From contig CANNZV010000947.1 in assembly GCA_947561585.1 (NCBI GenBank), positions 62,001 through 126,000 on the forward strand: a stretch of DNA of 64,000 nt, in the 5' to 3' direction. This DNA comes from Caprella mutica (lineage: Eukaryota > Arthropoda > Malacostraca > Amphipoda > Caprellidae). The translations under genes were made by a program, and so were the position numbers. This document shows, piece by piece, positions 1 through 9,343 of the stretch. The notes under the pieces are model-generated. The model saw only the letters and a program-made list of their open reading frames with translations. It made no database searches and was not told the origin of the DNA. Numbering within the stretch: position 1 is the first letter of the stretch; each line of letters starts with the position of its first letter.

Positions 1-579
1 ATTATTTCTGTTTGGTGTACCAAATGGCTATGTTTGGATATGATGTTCTATGATATACCCAGTCATTGTTATTAAATTCATTTTTTGTTTCTTTTAACAT
101 TATGCTCTCTGTGTTCATTGTATTTAATATATCTTTAAGTGAGTTCAATTACAAGGAATGACTAGTGGTGAAATGGTATACAGGTTATAATAAACAGTAT
201 GTGCCTTTCTATAAATGGTATATACATTGCATACAGTTATGTTCTATGTATTTGTATGTAGTTAAAAAATAGTACATGTTTCATATTATTTTATCGTTAG
301 GAGGTGTTGTTTTTATGATATAATCGTATATTTTGCTATTCAGATTCTTATATCAAAGTTACATATAATATGTAATGCCTGTTCATAACATATTACCTAT
401 AGCATATTTATATTCAACTCTTATACTCCCATATACCTATCAAATTACATATATCTGACTTTTACTTTTATATTATTTTCTTCTTAAATCTTGCATATGT
501 CACACATTATAATTTTTTTCCGATAATAATTCCTCATATTTTACCATAACTTCCTTATACATTACCCATGCATATCACT
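1..579. other. AT-rich unique DNA, no gene
   Basis: Unique AT-rich sequence with no reading frame of coding character. It runs directly into the pyrimidine-rich array that follows. No RNA gene or transposon end was recognised. Confidence 0.5.
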
Positions 580-881
580 TCATCTTCCCCATACCTCCCC
601 ACAACTACTCAACATCTTCCCCATATCTCCTCCATATCTTCCCCCCATCTTCCCCATATCTCCTCCACATCTTCCCCCCATCTTCCCCATATCTCCTCCG
701 TATCTCCCCCACATCTTCCCCATATCTTCCACACATCTTCCCCATATCTTCCACACATCTTCCCCGTATCTTCCACACATCTTCCCCGTATCTCCCCCAC
801 ATCTTCCCCATATCTTCCACACATCTTCCCCATATCTCCCCCATATCTCCCCCACATCTTCCCCACATCTTCCCCATATCC
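580..881. repeat. CT-rich minisatellite (about 11/22-bp unit)
   Basis: Tandem array of pyrimidine-rich units of the type CACATCTTCCC and CATATCTTCCA, giving an 11-bp subrepeat and a roughly 22-bp double unit that is clearest at 721-800. The plus strand is nearly pure C, T and A. Several frames are open on both strands only because the repeat lacks stop codons. The strand asymmetry could allow triplex formation, which is inference. Confidence 0.85.
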
Positions 882-2235
882 TTGCTGTGCATATCCTATC
901 GGAAGACATTATATCTTTTTTCTCACGCTCATTCTCTGTAACTTTAACTTATCCATCAAATTACACAGAAACTCTCCCATGGAGGTACCGAGGGGGTTAC
1001 TTTTGCTTGTTTATGTCAACTGCATATGATGCATATATTTGCATTTTCAATTATGTTTCTAATTTATTTAGAATTACACACGTATACTATTTAATTATCT
1101 ACAAATAATACTAATAGTAACTACTTTTGATAATTAGATGAGGTATTTTTAACTGCACATCCTAATTGTGTCGTATATCCTTATTTGTTAATTATCATTA
1201 AACAAACATTCAGTTAATGCAGCACTAAAATTCCTTCCCTTGCTCTGCCCAGGAATCACGCTAAATTCCGTGGGAATTGTTTTCGCCGCTACGTAGCGTC
1301 ACGTCAGACGTATAGTTTCTTGCATACTCTTCATTTTTATAAAGCATTTACCTGTCTGAAACTGTCTACCTCTCTGAAATTTACCGCAACTGAAACATAA
1401 TTTACTTAAACTAATTCACAAAGTTTCTCGCTATTTCAATTAATATCCACGGGATACTTTTTCTTATCCTTTCTATCTTCTACAATCTACAAAATCCTTT
1501 CTTATCTATCCGTTAAAATATCCTCACTCCTAAGCTACATAAATGTTTATTTCAATAAAGGCTTTGATGCAATCATACTCTATGGCATCACAGTCACGAC
1601 CTACCTTATTTAGTCCGTCCTTTTAAGTTCATTTGCAGTTCTCCGTGGATGTGTTTTTGTACCATTTTTAACCCTTCGGTTTAAAGGTCTAAAGGGCCCG
1701 TAAAACATTAAAGAAATTAAAGGAATGGTAAACCATTACTTAGAATTTTCAACTAAATTGTAATTCATGCTTCCAATAAATTATTTTCATTCCATAATCA
1801 GTATAATGCATAGTTTTCAATAACTTCATTAATGAATGACTAGGTTCAAAACAATAAATCATACAATTTGTTTTGGTAATAATATACGAAAATACCATCA
1901 GTTAAATGTTCCAACATTTTCTTTTCCAAATAACGTTAAAGTTATTTCTGGAAAAGGTTTTTGTTAGTATAGTTTACTATCTTCCTAACCAACACTATCA
2001 CCACAAACACAGATGTTATCGTACCTACGTCACCCTTAGAGCAATAAGTCAATCACTGTGTTGGAGAAAGAATTTAAACAACATGGAGTGATTTCAAAGA
2101 TTGTTTTAAGATTTCAAAGATTTATTCAAACTGTTCCACAGCCTCCCATACATATAGTTAAGAGGACCGGGAGAAATACGTTATTATTAACAAATAATAT
2201 AGGAGAGCAGTAAGGCCCAATAAGCCTGATTCTAC
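882..2235. other. AT-rich unique DNA, no gene
   Basis: No coding frame above background. A less AT-rich patch at 1230-1310 contains several CpG-bearing words (CGCCGCTACGTAGCGTCACG) but no recognisable gene or RNA. The remainder is low-complexity unique sequence. Confidence 0.45.
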
Positions 2236-2657
2236 AAACTCATTCACTTGTTATTCATTCACCTCTCTACCAACTCATTCTCCTCAGTGTCCCCTTTCAT
2301 TCACCTCTGTACCAACTCATTCACATCTGCACCAACTCATTCACCTCAGTGTCCCCTTTCATTCACCTCTGTACCAACTCATTCACCTCAGTGTCCCCTT
2401 TCATTCACCTCTGCACCAACTCATTCACCTCAGTGTCCCCTTTCATTCACCTCTGTACCAACTCATTCACCTCTGCACCAACTCATTCACCTCAGTGTCC
2501 CCTTTCATTCACCTCTGTACCAACTCATTCACATCTGCACCAACTCATTCACCTCAGTGTCCCCTTTCATTCACCTCTCTACCAACTCATTCACCTCTGC
2601 ACCAACTCATTCACCTCTGCACCAACTCATTCACCTCAGTGTCCCCTTTCATTCACT
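2236..2657. repeat. Minisatellite, about 20-bp unit with composite 41/61-bp order
   Basis: Units such as ACCAACTCATTCACCTCTGC (20 bp) alternate with a variant carrying CTCAGTGTCCCCTTTCATTC. One or two copies of the first type are followed by one of the second, giving a composite higher-order repeat. Two overlapping frames stay open across it, but they only encode the repeat. Confidence 0.9.
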
Positions 2658-2831
2658 GTTGTACTACTATTTAATATATTCATTTATTGCTGTAGAGTAA
2701 TAGGTAGCCCTAACGCCTATTGCTTTATACTATCCAGTGTCACTTATCCTGTTTCTGGTACTGAAGCCAATGCTATGTATTATAGCTAGCCATTTGAACT
2801 CGAGTACAGGAATGGTGTAAGAACTGATTTA

Positions 2832-2935
2832 GTGAGTATGAATAACATTTGGTGAGTAGGGAGTAATAATAAACATTTGGTGAGTAGGGAGTATAATGAT
2901 TCACATTTGTTGAGTATTAATAATTAGTGAGTAGT
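2832..2935. repeat. Short degenerate repeat (ATTTGGTGAGTAGGGAGTA)
   Basis: Three to four imperfect copies of a unit of about 27 bp containing ATTTGGTGAGTAGGGAGTA. It lies just before the next minisatellite, whose unit also contains GAGTA. Confidence 0.6.
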
Positions 2936-2951
2936 TTTATATTACATAAAA

Positions 2952-3252
2952 CGAGTAACTCTCCCTGGATAGCGAGTAACTCTCACTGTGTAGCGAGTAA
3001 CTCTCACTGGATAGCGAGTAACTCTCACTGGATAGCGAGTAACTCTCACTGTGTAGCGAGTAACTCTCACTGTGTATATAGCGAGTAACTCTCACTGTGT
3101 ATATAGCGAGTAACTCTCACTGTGTATATAGCGAGTAACTCTCACTGTGTAGCGAGTAACTCTCACTGTGTATATAGCGAGTAACTCTCACTGTGTATAT
3201 AGCGAGTAACTCTCACTGTGTAGCGAGTAACTCTCACTGTGTAGCGAGTAAC
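2952..3252. repeat. Minisatellite, 21/25-bp unit (AGCGAGTAACTCTCACTGTG)
   Basis: About 13 copies of AGCGAGTAACTCTCACTGTG plus T, some with an extra ATAT between units, so 21-bp and 25-bp units are interspersed. The first copies end in GGAT rather than GTGT. This is non-coding tandem DNA. Confidence 0.9.
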
Positions 3253-3820
3253 ACCGCCCCTCCATATCAACTTACAACTCATTCTTCACACCGTTACATG
3301 CCCAATAATTTAAAACAAAGTACATTGGGTATAAAGTATATGTGCTTTAAACACGTGGTAAAGTATTTTTCTCGCACACCCCTTGCTTTTGTCAGTCACT
3401 CATTGAGCATTGAAATACATTGAAAAGCTACAATTATATATTTTTTCTTATTATGGTATAAGAATTTAAAATGGAAAAGTAAGAAAAATGAATGTTTATT
3501 TACATTCTGCAAGACATTAACAGCAAGAACTGAACTTATAAGTAACATATAAAACAGACATCACGGGCACCCTATAAACAATCCAGACCCCAAAGGGGTG
3601 CCAGGGACCCTACTTTAAGAACCACAGCTTTAAACATTTAACTGAAAAGCTTAAGCTAAATTATCCATTCTCAATTAGTTAATATTTATTGTAATAATTT
3701 ATATAATTATACTTTGCTAACCACATGATTATAACTATATTTTATTAACTATATCACCTTGCTATACCTTTTCTTGAATTAGTTAATAATTTTCACCAAA
3801 TTTAATATGAAGTTTGAGTA
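3253..3820. other. Unique DNA with a hAT-like relic near 3.6 kb
   Basis: Mostly unique AT-rich sequence. The stretch at about 3585-3627 (CCCCAAAGGGGTGCC, then TTTAAGAACCACAG) resembles the inner and terminal parts of a hAT-type short element, whose ends commonly read CAGTGGTTCTCAAA in reverse complement. No matching left end was seen, so it is at most a truncated copy. Confidence 0.35.
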
Positions 3821-3905
3821 GGTATCCATGATACCTGCAGGTATCATGGATACCAACTAAAATAAATAATAATGATATTGATATCGTTTTTCTTATATTC
3901 TCGTG
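3821..3905 (+). mobile_element. MITE family A fragment (central palindrome and right arm)
   Basis: Begins with the perfect 34-bp palindrome at 3821-3854, which is two copies of the quasi-palindromic 15-mer GGTATCCATGATACC / GGTATCATGGATACC joined by TGCA. It continues into an arm (AACTAAAATAAATAATAATG, then ATATCGTTTTTCTTATAT) matching the right arm of the other family A copies. The outer end and left arm are missing. No coding capacity. Confidence 0.75.
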
Positions 3906-3974
3906 GAAAAAGGAGGAGGAGCTTAGCAAAAAGTCTGGTGGAAAGACTTAAAAAACCCTACGTTTGTATCCCTT

Positions 3975-5134
3975 TAGAGTAGATATCATTCTTCTTATTA
4001 TATCCCCATGCTCATATCTTCACTAGATATCACTCTCCTTATTATATCCCCATGCTCATATCTTCACTAGATATCACTCTCCTTATTATATCCCCATGCT
4101 CATATCTTCACTAGATATCACTCTCCTTATTATATCCCCATGCTCATATCTTCACTAGATATCACTCTCCTTATTATATCCCCATGCTCATATCTTCACT
4201 AGATATCACTCTCCTTATTATATCCCCATGCTCATATCTTCACTAGATATCACTCTCCTTATTATATCCCCATGCTCATATCTTCACTAGATATCACTCT
4301 CCTTATTATATCCCCATGCTCATATCTTCACTAGATATCACTCTCCTTATTATATCCCCATGCTCATATCTTTACTAGATATCACTCTCCTTATTATATC
4401 CCCATGCTCATATCTTCACTAGATATCACTCTCCTTATTATATCCCCATGCTCATATCTTCACTAGATATCACTCTCCTTATTATATCCCCATGCTCATA
4501 TCTTTACTAGATATCACTCTCCTTATTATATCCCCATGCTCATATCTTCACTAGATATCACTCTCCTTATTATATCCCCATGCTCATATCTTTACTAGAT
4601 ATCACTCTCCTTATTATATCCCCATGCTCATATCTTCACTAGATATCACTCTCCTTATTATATCCCCATGCTCATATCTTCACTAGATATCACTCTCCTT
4701 ATTATATCCCCATGCTCATATCTTCACTAGATATCACTCTCCTTATTATATCCCCATGCTCATATCTTCACTAGATATCACTCTCCTTATTATATCCCCA
4801 TGCTCATATCTTCACTAGATATCACTCTCCTTATTATATCCCCATGCTCATATCTTTACTAGATATCACTCTCCTTATTATATCCCCATGCTCATATCTT
4901 CACTAGATATCACTCTCCTTATTATATCCCCATGCTCATATCTTCACTAGATATCACTCTCCTTATTATATCCCCATGCTCATATCTTCACTAGATATCA
5001 CTCTCCTTATTATATCCCCATGCTCATATCTTTACTAGATATCACTCTCCTTATTATATCCCCATGCTCATATCTTCACTAGATATCACTCTCCTTTTTA
5101 TATCCCCATGCTCATATCTTCACTAGATATCACT
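3975..5134. repeat. Minisatellite, 44-bp unit, about 26 copies
   Basis: Highly homogeneous tandem array with an exact 44-bp period. Each unit contains ACTAGATATCACTCTCC and TATCCCCATGCTCATATCTT. Nearly all variation is one C/T site in the TCTTCACTAG / TCTTTACTAG word, plus a few changes in the first and last units. The homogeneity suggests recent amplification or gene conversion. No spacers and no associated genes are present, so it is not CRISPR. Confidence 0.97.
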
Positions 5135-5264
5135 CGTGCCGCTACAGATATTAGAGCCATGAGCTTCGATTGGGCGTCGATAAGCTCACTGTCAGCCCAT
5201 GCTATTTGATAGATGTGTAGTGAGATAAGCGACACTGTACATCATTGCGTAGACACTGCCTTTA

Positions 5265-5470
5265 GTGAGCTTATTGAGAGCTATATCTTGGTGAGCTCAC
5301 AGTGAGCTTTATAATAATGAGCTCACAGAGAGATTTGTATTTCTGAGTTCACTGTGAGCTTTGCATTAGTAAGTTCACAGTGAGCTTTATCATATAGCGA
5401 GCTCATAGTGAGCTTTGTTTTCTGACCTCATAGTGAGCTTTGTTTTCTGAGCTCAAAGTGAGCTTTCTAA
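5265..5470. repeat. Degenerate array of GAGCTCACAGTGAGCT hairpin units
   Basis: About seven diverged units of 22-30 bp, each built around GAGCTCACAGTGAGCTTT. The core contains AGCTCAC / GTGAGCT, so every unit can form its own short hairpin. It starts about 130 bp after the 44-bp array. Confidence 0.75.
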
Positions 5471-5717
5471 AGTAAAATGCGTGAATTCGTTCATCAACAA
5501 ATTTCCAAACATGCAAATTTTCGATCAGGGAACCATGCTAGAATTCCCCAGTAAATTGCGATCAATTTTCCCAATGTGCGATATTAAGTCTTTAAGTTAC
5601 ATAAACTGTAGTTCATTTAAAAGCGCATCTAATTGCATAGCTGTCACTAATCAATCTCAACCATCATAACATAGTGTGTCTTAAAATGCAGATACGGTCC
5701 AAAATGAATAGATATGT
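5471..5717. other. Unique spacer before the nested MITE
   Basis: Unique sequence. A 62-codon open frame here (5481-5669) has no recognisable features and is treated as chance. Confidence 0.4.
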
Positions 5718-5810
5718 TAGGGTACTTAACGAATTATCGGTCAGTTTCACATCTTCGATCATATAAGAAAAATCGATATTATAATTGTTATTTTATTTTT
5801 ATTATAATTG

Positions 5811-5814
5811 GTAT
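5811..5814. repeat. Target site duplication GTAT, left copy
   Basis: GTAT directly precedes the TGTAGT end of the left LTR and recurs after the right LTR at 17720-17723. A 4-bp duplication falls in the 4-6 bp range usual for LTR retrotransposons. GTAT is part of the MITE's GGTATCC palindrome edge. Confidence 0.9.
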
Positions 5815-6138
5815 TGTAGTGGCAACACTGAAGGTATTTATGGTTTATCAGTTAAACCTGGCGGAATAAGCATATTCCCTCCACTTGATCTCAACATAAG
5901 GGAAAAATGAAAACTAGGGTTATGAACTGAAATTTATTTATAGTCTAAGAAAAAAATATGAAAGTTTTATATCACTGAATGAATCAAAGAAGCTAATTAT
6001 AATACTAATAATTCTAATTAGAAAAGAATTAATAAATAAACGATATTAGTAAGAAAGTAAATTATACACAAATAAACTACTAAACTATCGAAGGGTTAAT
6101 TGGAAATAATGTGAAACAAAAAAAAACTAAAAAATATA

Positions 6139-6278
6139 ACTAAATGATAAAGTTTTGTAAGTTTTAAATACAAAAACTAAATGAATGAAATATAAGACAA
6201 GAAAATTAACTAAATGATAAAGTTTTGTAAGTTTTAAATACAAAAACTAAATGAATGAAATATAAGACAAGAAAATTA
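6139..6278. repeat. Two tandem 70-bp units inside the 3' LTR
   Basis: A 70-bp unit starting ACTAAATGATAAAGTTTTG occurs twice in direct succession, followed by a partial third start. The same doublet is in the other LTR (16467-16606), so it predates this insertion. Confidence 0.9.
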
Positions 6279-6639
6279 ACTAAATGATAAACGAAAAGTT
6301 AAGTTAACAAATAAGTAATGCAGTCAAACAAAGCATAAGGCAAAATATAGTAATTAGTCAAATCGTCAGGGTCAGTCAAGCAGTCACAAGAAAAATAATC
6401 AAAAGTATAACTGAATATGAAGAAATCATAAACTTAATAGAAATGAACAAAAATTAGAAAATATACAGGGGTTGAAGTTCAAATGTTTACGAAACTCCAT
6501 GCATGTAGGGGTTTACCTACAGGGAAGGGAGCAGTTGAAGTCCTTAGACGTGGAGTCTAAATTAGAAGTGGGGGGGGGGGGGGGGCTTGAGTAGTTGAAC
6601 AACTAGTTGCTAGTCCGTACGTTGAGCGTACAGTGATTT

Positions 6640-6757
6640 GATAGCGCAGCAGTGAATTGACACCGCAGCAGCGAATTGATACCGCAGCAGCGAATTGATG
6701 CCGCAGCAGCGAATTGATACCGCAGCAGCGATTTGACAGCGCAACAGCGATTAGAAC
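6640..6757. repeat. 19-bp repeat (GCAGCAGCGAATTGATACC) inside the 3' LTR
   Basis: About six imperfect copies at 19-bp spacing, also present in the other LTR at about 16970-17087. It could be a block of protein-binding sites in the LTR, but nothing in the sequence proves this. The open frames of 88-98 codons across it are by-products of the repeat. Confidence 0.85.
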
Positions 6758-7389
6758 TAGAGTGAAACCGCCGTCCAATATCAAAGTCGTGGATCCGATC
6801 AAGGGTGGAAGGGAAATCCACACTCCAAGTCAGGGGGCTTGAACAAGGAGCTGGCAAAGAAAAAACACCAAAAATTAATCCACGAAATAATAACCTCATA
6901 AATATTCAGGTTCAAATATTAAAAACCATCAGACGTTTGAAAAAGTAAATTTCATGGAGGGATAATGAGCACTCACATTGCTGCTATAAAAAGTACTACT
7001 TGAACTATGCAGTCACACAATAACGGTATATTGATCTGTGAATCACCTTCCGCATAAGCAACAATGATCAAATTTCTAAACAAAACACGTTACCAAATAT
7101 GAACATTTAACTGGAACAAACAGAAATAATTAAATTACACGGATTTTTCTATATACCACGCACACTCCCTTCACTAACACTAGTCACAAAAAGTACTGAC
7201 TCACTATTAATTTTAGTTTTCTTAACTGAAAAATACAGTCTATGTTAAATGAGCGGCAATGCCTATAAGTTACATCACCTGGTTAGGAATGTAGTTTTGG
7301 GGAAAATTTAGTTGACGAATGGTCACATCAAAAAATAAGAAATAAAAATACACCTATTTTTTATTAGAATTAAGATACCGATTATTACA

Positions 7390-7402
7390 CTCCTCCTCAC
7401 TT
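7390..7402 (-). promoter_or_regulatory. Polypurine tract
   Basis: In element orientation AAGTGAGGAGGAG abuts the TGTAAT start of the 3' LTR. This is the expected place and composition for the primer of plus-strand DNA synthesis. The pol stop codon (7427-7429) is only about 25 bp upstream. Confidence 0.85.
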
Positions 7403-7426
7403 GACCCATTCGTCCGCCATAAAATT

Positions 7427-9343
7427 TTACTTCCTCCTGGAGTACTCCAAAGTACGCGGCTGAACCCATGGATGCTCTTCAGCATGTCCTCTGGATCGAG
7501 TAAGACGTCTTCCGCTAGCAGCATCTATGGGGAGCTCAGAGTTATTAGCTTTGGAGGCAACACCCCCGTCTACAATTAGAGGTGCAGGTCGATACAAGTC
7601 TTCTATGCATCTATGGGTTGACAAAGGAACTAATGTACGGAAAACTGGTAATGTACCAGCCAAATCCAAAGCAGCCAAACCTCTGTCAAACCAGTGAACG
7701 TAAGAAGATACGTCTTTGCAAGAAATACCTAATTTATCCAAGCTACAACTTAATCCTATTCTAGGCTTAGGCTGCCTAACAACCAGAACATCTTTATAAG
7801 GTGCATTAGCTACTGGAGAGGATACCTCCTCGACACTGTCACTGAAGGTAGATTCTTCTGTAGTGTCCAAATCTACAAAAGTCAAAACAGTACCTAGACT
7901 TTTAGAAGAGTTTTCTACAGGCTTCTGCCCTACATCAAGCATGTCCCAAAACGTCGGACTATCCGCTAATAATGACCAACTAAATACATCCGAATTAGAA
8001 TCAGTTTCGTTTAATGGACGATTAGAATCAGCAATAGAATTACTTGAGAAACTATATTCTCTTTCAACATCTATGATACCTTTAGAATAATCAGTCAGAT
8101 TCCCACGAACTTGTTCATGAACATCAGGATTACGGTTACCCAAATATAACTCATCTCCGAGACCATCATCACTCGAACAAGTTCCGTCAGAAGACCAACT
8201 TGAATTGTAGAGACCAAGAAGAGCCGGGGTAGAGATTTCAGGTGCAAGGGAACACAGTTGTTCATCTTCTTCGCTGCATTCCACAGAGGAATCATTGTTC
8301 ATTTCGAAGTCATTTGCAATGTCGCTGACAAATCTGAAATATGAAGGGTGTTCCAGTAAGTAACGAGGAGGTTTAAAATACCTTCGTAGTTGTGTATGGT
8401 GGACCTTATGTTCAGTTTTATTAATACAATGGCTTACCACATAAGTTACCTTGTTTTGATTGACAGTTACTACCTGGTACGGCCCATCGTACCTATCTCC
8501 CAACTTGTCTGAAACATTTCTTCCAACAACAACCACTCTGCGTAAGACCAGTTGTGCTACTCTGAAAGGTTTAAAGGAAGGATTACCTTGCTTCCAATAC
8601 TGTTGTTCATCAGAATGAACAGGGATCCCAGGTGAAGACGAATGTTCTCTTCCCAAAAGGTACTGGGAAGGGGTAATATTCAATTCTGAATGAACCGAGG
8701 AGTTATACATGATAACAATGCGAGAGATAAATTCATCCCAATTGTGCCCCTCAGCACCAACACTACGCAACAATTCTATAATTGTGCGGTTTGTTCGTTC
8801 GCACAAACCATTTCCTTGGGGTCGATATGCAGTAGTGCGAACATGAACAACAGAAAACTTATATAACAAATCGTTAAATAACTTGGAGCGAAATTCAGGA
8901 CCATTATCGGTAAGAATCTTATCTGGAAGTCTAGCAAGAGTAGGTAAGACTCTTACCTCTAATGCAGATGTTACCATTGCGGCAGTCTTATTTGAAAGAG
9001 GCACCACGTTCAACCATTTAGAGTTGTGGTCGACAGTTACCAAACAACAATTGTTGCCTTTTCTGGTTCGTGGAAGACTAATCAAGTCCATCGTCAACAG
9101 CTCAAAAGGGACCTGGGTTTGGACCTTTAACATAGGAGGCTGAGGACTTCCGGCCACCTTGACACGCTGACATTGGTCACACGTGCGAGTAACATCGGCT
9201 GCAACACTAACCATCCCTGGATGCCATAAGTGTTCAGAGAGAGCGGCTATCAGCTTCTGCCAACTTATATAACAAATCGTTAAATAACTTGGAGCGAAAT
9301 TCAGGACCATTATCGGTAAGAATCTTATCTGGAAGTCTAGCAA
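7427..9343 (-). CDS. pol: Pol, 3' part: integrase core, GPY module and C-terminal tail
   Basis: The first 28 or so codons are the 406-bp duplicate read in the wrong frame. From about 9259 the frame returns to integrase: C56/C59 of the zinc finger, then the catalytic triad D86 (TMDLISLP), D146 (LTDNGPEF) and E182 (GNGLCERTNR). Residues 283-325 (RYDGPYQVV to LRRYF) are a GPY-type module after the core. There is no chromodomain. Residues 340-638 form an acidic, Ser-rich tail of unknown function ending in a basic segment (RRLTRSRG and LEYSRRK). The half carries the full D,D,E set but lacks the two zinc-finger histidines and cannot be reached from gag-pol without another frameshift. In an intact relative this would be the C-terminus of one Pol polyprotein. 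Confidence 0.92.
   Translation of the reverse strand: MLDFQIRFLPIMVLNFAPSYLTICYISWQKLIAALSEHLWHPGMVSVAADVTRTCDQCQRVKVAGSPQPPMLKVQTQVPFELLTMDLISLPRTRKGNNCCLVTVDHNSKWLNVVPLSNKTAAMVTSALEVRVLPTLARLPDKILTDNGPEFRSKLFNDLLYKFSVVHVRTTAYRPQGNGLCERTNRTIIELLRSVGAEGHNWDEFISRIVIMYNSSVHSELNITPSQYLLGREHSSSPGIPVHSDEQQYWKQGNPSFKPFRVAQLVLRRVVVVGRNVSDKLGDRYDGPYQVVTVNQNKVTYVVSHCINKTEHKVHHTQLRRYFKPPRYLLEHPSYFRFVSDIANDFEMNNDSSVECSEEDEQLCSLAPEISTPALLGLYNSSWSSDGTCSSDDGLGDELYLGNRNPDVHEQVRGNLTDYSKGIIDVEREYSFSSNSIADSNRPLNETDSNSDVFSWSLLADSPTFWDMLDVGQKPVENSSKSLGTVLTFVDLDTTEESTFSDSVEEVSSPVANAPYKDVLVVRQPKPRIGLSCSLDKLGISCKDVSSYVHWFDRGLAALDLAGTLPVFRTLVPLSTHRCIEDLYRPAPLIVDGGVASKANNSELPIDAASGRRLTRSRGHAEEHPWVQPRTLEYSRRK
8856..9261. 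repeat. 406-bp tandem duplication in pol, copy 1
   Basis: Identical by eye to 9262-9667 and directly adjacent. It spans the integrase zinc-finger cysteines and the first two catalytic Asp codons. 406 is not a multiple of three, so the duplication shifts the frame. It is either a real recent mutation (template switching during reverse transcription is plausible) or an assembly error. Confidence 0.95.

Larger units (their letters stand above)
5815..7389 (-). repeat. 3' LTR (1575 bp)
   Basis: Long terminal repeat bounded by TG...CA on the plus strand (TGTAGTGG to ATTATTACA). It matches 16143-17719 apart from about two substitutions (in GGTCAGTCAAG and CATGTAGGGG) and a G-run of 16 instead of 18. 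Inside are two copies of a 70-bp unit (6139-6278), a 19-bp repeat GCAGCAGCGAATTGATACC (about 6640-6757) and the G-run near 6570. An AATAAAT word in element orientation near 5930 could serve as a polyadenylation signal, but this is only a short-word match. Confidence 0.97.

Noticed and set aside
568..1029. Open frames on both strands across the CT-rich array
   Set aside because: They exist because the repeat unit lacks stop codons; the peptide is only the repeat.
2248..2789. 150- and 146-codon frames
   Set aside because: Both read the 20-bp minisatellite in different frames with no unique domain.
3975..5134. Possible CRISPR array
   Set aside because: Units are continuous tandem copies with no variable spacers, no cas genes, and the DNA is eukaryotic in character. 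The same applies to all the other arrays.
6557..6899. 88- and 98-codon minus frames in the LTR (and their copies at 16890-17229)
   Set aside because: They read the 19-bp LTR repeat and G-run. They are unlike any Env or accessory protein and lie inside the LTR.
7405..7430. Search for an env gene after pol
   Set aside because: The pol stop is about 25 bp from the polypurine tract, leaving no room for env.
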